DNA of 64,000 bases from Pseudomonas guariconensis (GCF_024127895.1 NZ_JAMYBK010000004.1:1-64000), one strand, 5' to 3'; positions 40,301-48,569 are shown, numbered from the stretch's first letter. Translations and numbers: made by a program. The notes: generated by a model from the letters alone, not told the origin.

Positions 40301-41048
40301 CAGTTATACCGATGTGCTGGAGCATACCCAGTCTTATCGCTACAACGCGTATGGCCAGCTCGAGCAGACGTGCCTTGAAAATATCGTGAGCACGTTCACC
40401 TATGACGGCTTGGGCCGTATGGACAGCATTCTGACTGAAACCCAAGATCCGGATGGGCAGCCTCGGTATCTCAAGACCGCTCTGGCTTATGACGATTTCG
40501 ATCGCGAAAGCAGCCGAACTTTCGATCTTGGTGATTCGGTGCAAGTACTCAAGCAGTGCTACGACGCGGTCGATGCCATCAAGACCAAGACCTTGAAGAG
40601 TGGCGAGCAGTTGCTGCGCGAAGAAACCTATGGCTATGACCCTCGGGGCCGGTTGGAGGAGTACGATTGCGAGGGGGAGGATGAATACGTGCCAGTCGAT
40701 TCCTATGGCAAGAAGATCCAGGCCCAAGTCTTCACCTTCGATGCCCTGGACAACATCATCCGGGTTCGCACGTTGTTCGAAGGGGGCAGGATCGATGCAA
40801 GGTATCGCTTCGAGAACGAGCAGGATCCGGCGCAGTTGACCGGAATCGAGATCACTGGGCTTGAGGACGTGCCGCGTGTCATTGCCCTGACGTATGACCC
40901 AGACGGTAATCTGACGTGCGACGAGCAGGGCCGGACCCTGGTATATGACGCGCTGGGGCGGTTGGAGCGCGTTCAGGCACCCGCGCAGGGCATTGACGCG
41001 TTGTATGGATATGATCCGTTGGATCGTTTGGTGACGCAGAGCAACTGA
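37329..41048 (+). CDS. RHS/YD-repeat protein lacking the core cap and C-terminal toxin domain
   Basis: 1239 residues from the ATG at 37329 (MTTQSLVHSNAFNFMSF), which aligns with the other RHS protein's start; an ATG at 37272 overlapping the previous stop is the alternative and would allow coupling. More than half of the residues match the large RHS protein by eye through the first 140 positions, and YD repeats continue to the end. The frame stops after YGYDPLDRLVTQSN, matching residue ~1265 of the other protein. The ~150-residue cap with the DPxG cleavage site and the effector domain are absent. The 41049-41337 stretch does not encode them in another frame. It may be a shell subunit, a pseudogene or a donor for recombination. 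Confidence 0.82.
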   Translation: MTTQSLVHSNAFNFMSFVQGSVDPRTGQYSLAIELPELTANQLNGPSLPLRLGFNPMNTHDSGFGTGWSLNLSQYAVASGLLSLHSGERFLVYDNGPGQPPVIPERKIESFHFENVTTGQTQRFRVAHKSGLVELLEPQAPDYTLALPVRVLAPTGHGITLAYRPHNGVPCLETVIDDCARVLLRLDYSSGAWVDLDINPDTVAFARYRLERDGDDLGRVVLPDKASWTFTYRTLGEVRCLTRLQTPLAGVEEIEYEERGHHLPGDEGRTLPWVKQHVIKPGAGQPDMLTCYCFSEENFLGYGSGIGWIDDGLDNLYRFTGADYFYSSVASHYQHGEVARTVACTFNRFHLMTEQVITEQGCVEAKTIKYGELANMRFEDQPANFQLPCLTITSWRRGNDRRDEEVNTTYDHYGNLIWQQQANGVQTHSSYLPAEQDPEGFVRHLDTQEVIPTTGEGMAEALRSVYSYIELPSLAQDGKGTLLLETEKLVRVRDDAVLQLTETQYHATVGDPLRYGRPRQQVLVLDGKRTCSDYAYALASLDGHPVVQTEQTITGFDHGAPLTLRETLHTKAGTVRHARKVNTLQHSVLIGEPMLNYDDNEVQIAYVYDVLRRVTQETVAPGTPYCATRNYSYHLSANGEPAVQTQVDVKGVTTWTYVDGLNRVVRQERQDPDYGRTSEAKEAARLFYKALFDELGNLVWEAEHDWLELVDLPLLTSYEYDGWRQRCCEVGPDRVRNHDVTDLTGAPDFTGPIRRQWRESADQSLRSGMTITQLNLFDQPVWVERVDTEQRRVSLHQYFYDGLGRRAREVDGRGAQTSFRHDEFGRLTDHTLADDSVVHRVYASHSTEDLPVSIEVVDGSDQTRYLLGTQAFDGLGRLIGSVTGGRERTQLYAPGQRQPEAVITPAGVCITYEYLPQLGEEPLRRILTTSGVEANYQYDKENARLLWCEENDESLSREYFSTGELKLERRERPGEAPFEMKYVYSLQGRLLSYTDVLEHTQSYRYNAYGQLEQTCLENIVSTFTYDGLGRMDSILTETQDPDGQPRYLKTALAYDDFDRESSRTFDLGDSVQVLKQCYDAVDAIKTKTLKSGEQLLREETYGYDPRGRLEEYDCEGEDEYVPVDSYGKKIQAQVFTFDALDNIIRVRTLFEGGRIDARYRFENEQDPAQLTGIEITGLEDVPRVIALTYDPDGNLTCDEQGRTLVYDALGRLERVQAPAQGIDALYGYDPLDRLVTQSN

Positions 41049-41337
41049 GCCTTTCATAGTCTTACGGGCGAGCCCCAATACTGGCTAGCAAGGGGGGCCT
41101 TGCAATCCAGGGGCGGCTTTGCAGCCCAGGCAAGCCCGTTCCTACAGGGCCTCTGCAATCAACGAGTCATGTGTCGATTTATAAGAAGCTGGCTTGCCCC
41201 GAGCACGTTTGGCGTGCATATCGAAAACGTGTCGACCTGATAAAAATGCCAGTTGTCATCGTGTATCGGAATGCGTTGAATGAAGTCGCGTGAGCGGAGG
41301 TGGTAACTCTTAATCTGTGTCTCCCAGGGAGGTGGAT
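41049..41337. repeat. Intergenic region with a degenerate REP
   Basis: 289 bases after the cap-less RHS gene. Around 41111-41150 it contains GCGGCTTTGCAGCCCAGGCA and AAGCCCGTTCCTACAGGG, a worn REP unit. The region then becomes less GC-rich and must hold the promoter of the next gene, whose start is set by AGGGAGG just upstream of the GTG at 41338. Confidence 0.55.
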
Positions 41338-43341
41338 GTGAATAGCTCCGACGCCAAAATCGATGCGGCTGACAATGTACGACGGGCGTTTAGGCTTCGC
41401 CGTGCCGAGATATTGAGGGCCGACCCGCTAGATCCACTTATCGTCGATCCAGACTATTTTGCCGACCCTTCCGATAGGACAGTGAAGAGTGTGCTTTTGC
41501 GCTCGGATGGCGCTGGCTTATTCGTCCAGGTACCCCAATGGTTCGTGACCGATGAAGATCTCCTGCGGATAGAGCACTCGCGTGATGGCGTCGGATTTAC
41601 CTCTATTCATGAGGAGCGTATCCGCTTCTTTGATGACCCCATTAGTTTCCCATATCCCGTCAAACTCGACTTGACGCTCGATGCTTTGCAGCCAGAAGGG
41701 GTACACTATTTCAGAAGTTACATCATGTCGGATAATTTTGAAGAGAAGTATTCCGACCCTATCACGCTGCGCTTCGATCGTGTTCCCCCTTATAACAGGG
41801 ATGTGCCTAACAAGTTCGCGGGTATTCCGGTGGTCACAGATGACAGCCTCGCGGCAGGTAACGACAAGGTTCTTTTGACATTACCCGCTTACCCCGACTG
41901 GGAAGCAGGTGACAAAGTCCGTTGGTACTGGTTGAACGAGATACCCACAGACGTTGAAAACATCGAAGAGGTCGGCACCCTTGCAACCACGGGCCAGGCT
42001 CAGCAACTCGAAGTGCCCGGCGACTATGTACGCAAGGTCAACGACGGCGGCGTCTATGCCGTGTATGTATTGTTCGACAAGGCCGGCAACATCAGCCAAA
42101 TCTCCGACTACCTCGCTGTCGATGTGGCGCTCGGTACCTTGCCAACGGTGTTCGATCCGCCGGAGGTACCATTGGCCACGGCGGCGGATGGTTTTCTCAT
42201 CGATCAGGCCGATGCCTTGGAGGGCGTTGAGGTATGGGTGCCGTTGTTCGATGACCACAAGCCCACAGACACGGTGAAAGTGATCTGGAAGGCTGCGCAC
42301 TTGAAGCCGCAGCCTGTCGGGTCTACGCCTGAATCCATGATCAGGTTCCCGGTGGACAGCCGCGAAATCCTGTTGACCGAATACGATGATTCATCGGTGC
42401 CGGACGTCACGCTGGTTCGTTATGAGGTGTATCGGGGTACTCATTTGTTGGGTGGGAACGAGACGCAGGTCAATGTCGACTTCGAATCGATCGACCCCGG
42501 CTGGCCAGGCCCAGATTGGCCGGACCCTGAGCATGCGGGCCTGAACCCTGTGCGGGTAGCAGGAAAGGGAGGGACAAGCGGCGAGAACGAACTCGACATC
42601 AACGACACAGGCAAGGCCGCCGATATCACGATCGAACTGCATGACTTTGCACTGGAGGATGATGTGCTGACGCTTTCCTGGGGCGACCAGGAGGGTGCTG
42701 CGCGCTACACCGTGAGCGACTCTGACGTGCCAGGGGAAGACGTTACGTTCGAAGTGCCCTGGGCGGTGATCGAGGCAGGAGGGAACAATCCTGCGCTGCC
42801 GGTGAGTTATTGGGTCAGCCGGCCCGATGTGCACAATCCGCTGAAGTCGCGTGATACGCCTGTCTTGGTGAACGCCATCAAGATCGTTGCACAGGCGCCT
42901 GGATTCCTGGATGCCAATGCGGCAGGCCAGTTGAATTGCAGCACGATCAGGGCCAGTTTGCCGCACGCCGATGGTGGCGCGGTGCAAGTGACGGTGCCTG
43001 ACCTGACGCAATACACCCAGTACGGAGCAATCACTGAATTCGTTCTTACCTGGTGGGCCGTGAAAGGAGGAAATGAAGATCAAGGTGAGGATGAAGTACC
43101 TGGTGTAAGGGAGTCGTTCCCGGTGCCCTTGGGCGCTGACTACCCTCTGGAAGGCTTTACGTGGCGGGTACCTTACTTGAAGCATGTTGCGCCTACATTC
43201 GACCCTGATGATCCACTTTTTTACAGAGCCCGCGCGCGGGTGGTCTACAGCTTTAAGGCAGGAACGGAAGACATTGCTTCCGAGCGCGGCGAAATCGTAT
43301 TGGCCATGTATGAGCCCAGCGGCGCATGCGATTTGACTTGA
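41338..43341 (+). CDS. Multi-domain Ig-like-fold protein, paralogue B
   Basis: 667 residues from the GTG at 41338, five bases after an AGGGAGG ribosome binding site; a GTG seven codons upstream lacks one. Repeated beta-sandwich-like units: FVTDEDLLRIEHSRDGVGF, then WEAGDKVRWYWLNEIP with DKAGNISQIS, which aligns with PGDIITWYWGASADD and EDRAGNLSAQA of the paralogue at 45748. Further LSWGDQEGAARYTV and LTWWAVKGGNED units follow. No signal peptide. Function unknown. A hairpin follows the stop, so it may be a separate transcript from the autotransporter. Confidence 0.75.
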   Translation: MNSSDAKIDAADNVRRAFRLRRAEILRADPLDPLIVDPDYFADPSDRTVKSVLLRSDGAGLFVQVPQWFVTDEDLLRIEHSRDGVGFTSIHEERIRFFDDPISFPYPVKLDLTLDALQPEGVHYFRSYIMSDNFEEKYSDPITLRFDRVPPYNRDVPNKFAGIPVVTDDSLAAGNDKVLLTLPAYPDWEAGDKVRWYWLNEIPTDVENIEEVGTLATTGQAQQLEVPGDYVRKVNDGGVYAVYVLFDKAGNISQISDYLAVDVALGTLPTVFDPPEVPLATAADGFLIDQADALEGVEVWVPLFDDHKPTDTVKVIWKAAHLKPQPVGSTPESMIRFPVDSREILLTEYDDSSVPDVTLVRYEVYRGTHLLGGNETQVNVDFESIDPGWPGPDWPDPEHAGLNPVRVAGKGGTSGENELDINDTGKAADITIELHDFALEDDVLTLSWGDQEGAARYTVSDSDVPGEDVTFEVPWAVIEAGGNNPALPVSYWVSRPDVHNPLKSRDTPVLVNAIKIVAQAPGFLDANAAGQLNCSTIRASLPHADGGAVQVTVPDLTQYTQYGAITEFVLTWWAVKGGNEDQGEDEVPGVRESFPVPLGADYPLEGFTWRVPYLKHVAPTFDPDDPLFYRARARVVYSFKAGTEDIASERGEIVLAMYEPSGACDLT

Positions 43342-43367
43342 CTGTGCGTCGTTGTGGTACGCGCAGT
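43341..43367 (+). terminator. Possible terminator hairpin
   Basis: ACTGTGCGT and ACGCGCAGT (one G-T pair) flank a nine-base loop at the stop codon of the preceding gene; a T run comes nine bases later. Weak as a classical terminator. Confidence 0.35.
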
Positions 43368-43501
43368 AAATTGTGGTTTTTTCGCGTAGGAATGTAGGTT
43401 TTTTCTTACATGCTTGGCAGAAAAAGCCATGTAGTCTCGTCAGGAAATTCAGGGACGATCCGAACCTGATTTCAATCATTCATGTTGGCGAGCATATATC
43501 G

Positions 43502-45691
43502 ATGAACAAACACTCTGCACGCTTCGGCGGCGCGGGTCGGCACGTTTTTGCCTTCGCGTTCGCGCCATTGTACCTGGTCAGTCAAGTGGCATTGGCACTG
43601 ACCACTATCGTGGAGGACCAAGTCATAGATGGGACAGTGCCATTGGACAGTTATCAAGTCCTTGCCGGTGCCACGTTGACGGCCAATGGTGCCCAGGCGC
43701 AGGAGATCCAACTGCGCGCTGGATCGGCGCTGGAATTCAACGGTGGCGGTATCACTGCGACGGGCGACGCGCTGGTGGTCGGAAGCGACTCGGTAGCGAG
43801 CCTCAAGGGCACCCAGATCGTCAGTCAGGGCCGCGGTATTGTCGCGGCGCGTAGCGGTGACATCGGTTCCACGGTCAATGTGACGGATAGCACGATCGTC
43901 GGTGAGCGCGGTGGTGCGGCGTTGGCCAGCAACTCGCAGCTTCATGTCAGCGGTAGCCTGCTACGTGGCACAGGTGCCGCAAGTGCCGGTTTGCGTATGT
44001 TCAATGGGCGGTTCGAGGCGATGGACAGCCAGGTGGTGGGAGCCCAGGAAGGTATCTTGGTGTCGGGCGACACTTCGCTGGATGGTCAGGCCCAGATCGA
44101 CCTGCAGGGCACGGTTGTCGATGGCTTGGACGGGGCCGCGATCGTCGTCGCCGGTGGCGGCACGGTGCCGGCTTCGGCGCGGATCACTGTCGGCAATGGC
44201 TCGCAACTCTCAGGCAGCAATGGCAACGTGCTCGAGGTACGCGACCGCTCGACGGCCGACATGACGGTCGATAATTCGCACCTGGTGGGTAACGTAACGG
44301 TAGAGGATGGCTCCAGCGCAACATTGACGCTTGCCAACCAGGCCAGCCTCACCGGCCAACTGGAGGGTGTTTCGCGGTTGAGCATCAGCGACCAGTCGCG
44401 CTGGGTCATGGTCAGCGATGCCTCTGTTGGTGACCTGGCACTCAAGGACGGCGCTGTGCAGTTCGGTGGCCCAGGCGCATTCCATCGATTGACCGTGGAA
44501 AACCTTTCAGGTAACGGGACCTTCGTCATGGATGCCGATTTTTCGACGGGGCAGAGCGACTTTCTGGAGGTTACCGGCCAGGCGAGCGGCAGCCATGGCT
44601 TGCTGATCGGCAGCGCTGGCAAAGATCCCGAAGAAGAGAATCAGCTGCATATGGTGCACACCGCTGGCGGCGATGCATCGTTCTCGCTGGTCAATGGTCC
44701 GGTTGATCTGGGTGCTTTTTCCTATGAGCTGGTCCAACGTGGGAACGACTGGTACCTGGACGGTTCGCGCAAAATCATCAGCCCTGGTACGCGTTCAGTG
44801 TTGGCCATGTTCAACGCTACCCCCACGGTATGGTACGGCGAACTGACCTCGTTGCGTGGCCGAATGGGCGAGCTTCGCTTGGATGAAGGCAAGGCCGGTG
44901 CCTGGGTCCGGGCATACGGTAACAAATATGACGTCGCGGCCAGTTCCGGTGTCGCTTACAAGCAGGTGCAACATGGGATGTCCTTTGGTGCGGACGTCCC
45001 CCTGCCGATCGGCGACGGGCAATGGCTGGTCGGCGCGTTGGCGGGCTACAGCCGCTCGGACCTGGATCTGAGCCAAGGTACTTCCGGCGAAATCGACAGC
45101 TACTACGTGGGGTTGTACACGACGTGGCTGGATAAACAGAGCGGTTACTATTTCGATGGTGTGCTCAAGCTGAACCGTTTTGAAAACGATGCCAAGGTAG
45201 CATTGAGCGACGGCCAGAAGGCCAAGGGTGACTACAGCAACTATGGCGTTGGCGCGTCGGCCGAATTCGGTCGCCATATCGCCTTGCAAAACGATTACTT
45301 CGTAGAACCTTATACCCAATGGTCGATGGCGCAGTTTCAAGGTCGGGACTACGAGCTCGACAACGGTCTACAGGCCAAGGGCGAGACGGCCCGGTCTCTG
45401 TTGGGTAAGGTAGGCGCTACCTTGGGCCGCAACATCGACCTGGGGGCGGGGCGAATCATTCAACCGTACTTGCGCGCCGCCTATGCATACGAGTTCATCG
45501 ATGACAATGAGGTCAAGGTCAATACCCATCGCTTCGATAACGACCTGTCAGGCTCGCGTGGCGAACTCGGTGTGGGTGTGGCTGTATCGATGGTGGAGCG
45601 CTTGCAACTGCATGCTGATTTCGACTACAGCCGTGGCGAACATATTGACCAGCCGTGGGGGGTGAACCTGGGGCTGCGCTACAGCTGGTGA
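43502..45691 (+). CDS. Type Va autotransporter, pertactin-like
   Basis: 729 residues. An extended signal peptide (basic MNKHSARFGGAGRH, hydrophobic VFAFAFAPLYLV, cut near ALA-L). The passenger (to about residue 440) is a parallel beta-helix with regular short repeats (STIVGERGGAALAS, VDGLDGAAIVVAGGG), followed by the pertactin-like autochaperone region (VNGPVDLGAFSYELVQRGNDWYL). The C-terminal ~275 residues form the barrel (GAWVRAYGNKYDVAAS... ending NLGLRYSW with the terminal aromatic). It would be displayed on the surface, a likely adhesin. No protease catalytic motif seen. It is the only gene in the island's inner part with an export signal of its own. Confidence 0.9.
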   Translation: MNKHSARFGGAGRHVFAFAFAPLYLVSQVALALTTIVEDQVIDGTVPLDSYQVLAGATLTANGAQAQEIQLRAGSALEFNGGGITATGDALVVGSDSVASLKGTQIVSQGRGIVAARSGDIGSTVNVTDSTIVGERGGAALASNSQLHVSGSLLRGTGAASAGLRMFNGRFEAMDSQVVGAQEGILVSGDTSLDGQAQIDLQGTVVDGLDGAAIVVAGGGTVPASARITVGNGSQLSGSNGNVLEVRDRSTADMTVDNSHLVGNVTVEDGSSATLTLANQASLTGQLEGVSRLSISDQSRWVMVSDASVGDLALKDGAVQFGGPGAFHRLTVENLSGNGTFVMDADFSTGQSDFLEVTGQASGSHGLLIGSAGKDPEEENQLHMVHTAGGDASFSLVNGPVDLGAFSYELVQRGNDWYLDGSRKIISPGTRSVLAMFNATPTVWYGELTSLRGRMGELRLDEGKAGAWVRAYGNKYDVAASSGVAYKQVQHGMSFGADVPLPIGDGQWLVGALAGYSRSDLDLSQGTSGEIDSYYVGLYTTWLDKQSGYYFDGVLKLNRFENDAKVALSDGQKAKGDYSNYGVGASAEFGRHIALQNDYFVEPYTQWSMAQFQGRDYELDNGLQAKGETARSLLGKVGATLGRNIDLGAGRIIQPYLRAAYAYEFIDDNEVKVNTHRFDNDLSGSRGELGVGVAVSMVERLQLHADFDYSRGEHIDQPWGVNLGLRYSW

Positions 45692-45747
45692 ACAACGCTG
45701 AAGAGGAAGACGCCGAGTCTTCCTTTTTTTTTGGGGAGAGGTCGACG

Positions 45748-47208
45748 ATGCGCCAGTCCGATGAAAGCCTGCTCTTGCTCAAACCGGTGATTGTTCCTGA
45801 TCTGCTGGAGGATATTCCGGGAGGTGAGCCTAACTTGTTGCCCGTCAGGGCTGTGCGAAGGCCGCTTCTGGTCAGCGTTCCCAAGTGGCTGATATCCGAC
45901 CCCAGTGAAGAGGAACCAGAAACCCTGGAGTTGCAGTGGGATGGCCAGTTTCTCGACTCCAGGTGTTGGACCGTTCCGGTGCGTGAAGAAGACCTGGATT
46001 TCGAGGTGCCGGTGGAGAAACTGGTCGAGGGGCGGCATAGCTTGACGTACCGGGTGACACTGGGCAACGAAGGGACGGAAGCGTCCGAGCCGCTTACGCT
46101 GTACATCGACAAGACAGCACCTGCGCTAGGCGGCCAACGTGGTCGACTCGAAATCGTCGAGGATGCCGAGCAGATCGAGAGGGACGGGCTGACCGCTCGT
46201 TATCTGGAGCGTCACCAAGACCGTTTACGTACCCGGGTCCCCGATTACGAAACCCCCATGCCGGGCGACATCATCACGTGGTACTGGGGAGCGAGCGCTG
46301 ATGATTCGGAACGCGTCGACAGTAGAACCCTGAACGTCGATGACATCGCGCAGCCCTTGTTCATCGACTTTCAAGGCCAGATGATTCGTGAGCGTCAAGA
46401 CGGCCAACGTTATGCCTACTACGAGATAGAGGATCGCGCGGGCAATCTGAGCGCGCAGGCTCGTTCGTTGGAGATGGGGGTGAACGCTCAGCCAATACCA
46501 CGCGACCTGGGCTGGGTGGAAATTCCCCAGGCAACCGGCGCAGGGCCAGACCTTACGTTGTCGATGAATGCATTCGTCGAGCCTTTATTGGTAGAAATCC
46601 CTGAGACAGCACGGTTGTTTCCGGACGAGACGGTGACGGTGACGTGGGGCGATCCTGGCGATTATGGTTATTTCTCCACAGCCGAGCCGCAGCCTGGAAC
46701 CGAGCGGCATTTTCTCATCCCGGTGAAGAGCCTCCTGGCCTACAGTCGGCAAACGGTGGTTGTCGGCTACCACGTGTTTGATGGGGTGGAGACCTTCCCC
46801 TCTGCTGCGCGTAATCTTGCTGTAAGCCCATTGTCGGAGCACTTGCCCCAAGTGCAGTTGCAAGGGGCCGATGGTAATGGTTTCAGTCTCGGGCCGGCGC
46901 CAGCGCTGGTACCTGTCAGGTTGGGGATCTGGTCATGGATGGCCGTTGGCCAGCAGGTCAGGATCACCATCACTGGCGTCCTGCAAAGTGGTGGTGATGC
47001 ACAGCCTTACCCTGTGCTCGAAGCGCATGTCGTCACACCGGGCGAGGTCAGCCAGGGTATCGGGATGAACGATAGCGTGACAGTTCCCAAGACGTATCTG
47101 GCGCAACTGCGCCGTAACCACACCTTCACGCTGCATGTGGGGGTGAGTTTCGACGCGGGCAAGACATGGGTCGACTTCCCCACCTATAGCCCGATGCTGA
47201 AGGCATGA
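45748..47208 (+). CDS. Multi-domain Ig-like-fold protein, paralogue C
   Basis: 486 residues, start set by the strong GGGGAGAGG at 45733-45741. A nine-T run (45724-45732) lies directly before it. It is related to paralogues A and B: KPVIVPDLLEDIP at the N-terminus, LYIDKTAPALGGQRG then PGDIITWYWG and EDRAGNLS in the middle, and the C-terminal LGIWSWMAVGQQVRITITG...FTLHVGVSFDAGKTW module shared with A. No signal peptide. It follows the autotransporter by 56 bases and is probably co-transcribed. Its stop is only six bases from the convergent fimbrial chaperone's. Confidence 0.75.
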   Translation: MRQSDESLLLLKPVIVPDLLEDIPGGEPNLLPVRAVRRPLLVSVPKWLISDPSEEEPETLELQWDGQFLDSRCWTVPVREEDLDFEVPVEKLVEGRHSLTYRVTLGNEGTEASEPLTLYIDKTAPALGGQRGRLEIVEDAEQIERDGLTARYLERHQDRLRTRVPDYETPMPGDIITWYWGASADDSERVDSRTLNVDDIAQPLFIDFQGQMIRERQDGQRYAYYEIEDRAGNLSAQARSLEMGVNAQPIPRDLGWVEIPQATGAGPDLTLSMNAFVEPLLVEIPETARLFPDETVTVTWGDPGDYGYFSTAEPQPGTERHFLIPVKSLLAYSRQTVVVGYHVFDGVETFPSAARNLAVSPLSEHLPQVQLQGADGNGFSLGPAPALVPVRLGIWSWMAVGQQVRITITGVLQSGGDAQPYPVLEAHVVTPGEVSQGIGMNDSVTVPKTYLAQLRRNHTFTLHVGVSFDAGKTWVDFPTYSPMLKA

Positions 47209-47214
47209 GACGCA

Positions 47215-47955
47215 TCAGGATCGGCTCACGGGGCTGATCACTTTGGGAGTGATACCACCATAGTCATTGACGGTGGTGAACTCGACCTTCAGTCCATCCT
47301 GGACCGACAACGTATGGAGTGGATAGGTTTGACGGCCCAAGGGGAGCGCCATGTGCCTGGATTCGATTTTCTCGCTCGCTTGGGGGCCGGTGACGGTGAG
47401 TTGGTTGAAGGTGAAGTGAAAAGGGGAGGGGTTGTCCACCACCAGATGCGCCTTGCCCTCTATCGACTGCACTGACCAGGCCAGCTCCGCCAGCCGATCT
47501 TGCGGGCGACCTTTGAGCTGGCTTGGGCGGTAGAAGACCTTGATACGGGTGCGCATGGCGATGGTCAAGGCGTTGCCTGGTTCGGCATCCGACTGGGGAA
47601 TCTCCTGCAGATTGAAGAAAAACAATGACTCGCGATCTTGCGGCAGGTCATTGGGCAGACGGTTGATCTGCACGGTCTGCTCGCTGCCCGGATCGATACG
47701 GAACAAGGCTGGCGACGCGATCAACGGGACAGCGGTGGTGTTGTCGTCGGTGCTGGTGTTGACCCAGGCTTGCGCGGCATAAGTGCGCTGACTGGGGTTG
47801 GCGACGATCAAGGACGTACTGTGCTTGTCGCTGGGCTGGATAAGGCGGGTTGCGCTGATGGTCAGGGCTGCTTGGGCGTCGAGCGGCGAGAGCAGGCCCA
47901 GGCAGGCTGCCACCGCTACTGGCAACTGGCAACCGCGCAGGATCTTGCGAAACAT
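47215..47955 (-). CDS. Periplasmic fimbrial chaperone (PapD/FimC family)
   Basis: 246 residues with a signal peptide (cut near AQA-AL). Donor-strand chaperone features: LTISATRLIQPSDKHSTSLIVANP, the PALFRIDPGSEQTVQINR segment with the anchoring Arg, and FFFNLQEIPQ. The C-terminal domain reads VVDNPSPFHFTFNQLTV. It stabilises pilins and delivers them to the usher. It lies 68 bases downstream of the pilin gene. The usher expected next is displaced by the island. Confidence 0.94.
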   Translation of the reverse strand: MFRKILRGCQLPVAVAACLGLLSPLDAQAALTISATRLIQPSDKHSTSLIVANPSQRTYAAQAWVNTSTDDNTTAVPLIASPALFRIDPGSEQTVQINRLPNDLPQDRESLFFFNLQEIPQSDAEPGNALTIAMRTRIKVFYRPSQLKGRPQDRLAELAWSVQSIEGKAHLVVDNPSPFHFTFNQLTVTGPQASEKIESRHMALPLGRQTYPLHTLSVQDGLKVEFTTVNDYGGITPKVISPVSRS

Positions 47956-48023
47956 GGAAGAATCTCGTGGTGGGCGGGTAACGGAATGCTCCAGGCTGGT
48001 TCGAGACTGCCTGGAGCAACGTA

Positions 48024-48569
48024 TTACTTGATGTCGACCAGGAAGGTCACATCAGCGGCAGCATAACCTGGGGTGACGGTTGCGTTGGTAGCCTGGTACA
48101 TGGCGTAGAACAGCATGTCAGTGGGCTTGGTATCGTCGAGCGCGTAGCCTGCCGACTCCGCATCGGGCGCCAGGTTGGTCCTGCTCTTGTCTTGAATGGC
48201 CAGTGCCAGCCCCTCGGCACCGCCTGGTCGCAGTGCATAGAGATCGGTGCCGCTGGGGCCGTGGAGGGGCGAGAAGGTCACGTAACCTTGCTCACCTGGG
48301 TTGATGGTGCAACCGGCTCCCGGTGTGACACGCAGGGCGAATGGAATATGCGGGGTTCGCTTGCCAACGCTGTCGAAATAACTGGGGTGAAAGTTACCAA
48401 TCACCACGCGGGGGAGAATGGTGCCGCCGCTGCCGGGCTCGACGATTTCGATGGGGCAGGTGCCCCCCGGTGTGACCGTGCCGTGAAAATTGATGTTGCC
48501 TGTATTGGCCACTGCGGCGCTGCTTGCTAAGCCCAAGGCGAGGGCTGCCAAAGTCTTTTTCATATCCAT
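48024..48569 (-). CDS. Major fimbrial subunit (pilin)
   Basis: 181 residues from the ATG at 48569 (MDMKKTLAALALG), preceded by AGGA; an ATG two codons later is possible. Signal peptide ends near AVA-NT. Then the pilin fold: the strand INFHGTVTPGGTCPIEI with the first disulfide cysteine, GAGCTINP with the second, and a C-terminal strand ending ADVTFLVDIK. Gene order pilin-chaperone-(usher-adhesin) is that of type 1-like fimbriae. Upstream, an AACATG/CATGTT hairpin at about 48598-48615 sits in the leader region (48570-48744). Confidence 0.88.
   Translation of the reverse strand: MDMKKTLAALALGLASSAAVANTGNINFHGTVTPGGTCPIEIVEPGSGGTILPRVVIGNFHPSYFDSVGKRTPHIPFALRVTPGAGCTINPGEQGYVTFSPLHGPSGTDLYALRPGGAEGLALAIQDKSRTNLAPDAESAGYALDDTKPTDMLFYAMYQATNATVTPGYAAADVTFLVDIK

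Noticed and set aside
41049..41316. Detached cap or toxin fragment of the second RHS gene
   Set aside because: No frame on either strand reads as an RHS cap or DPxG motif; the stretch holds a degenerate REP instead.
24039..47214. Transposon or prophage as carrier of the island
   Set aside because: No transposase, integrase, phage structural gene or terminal inverted repeats are recognisable at either junction.
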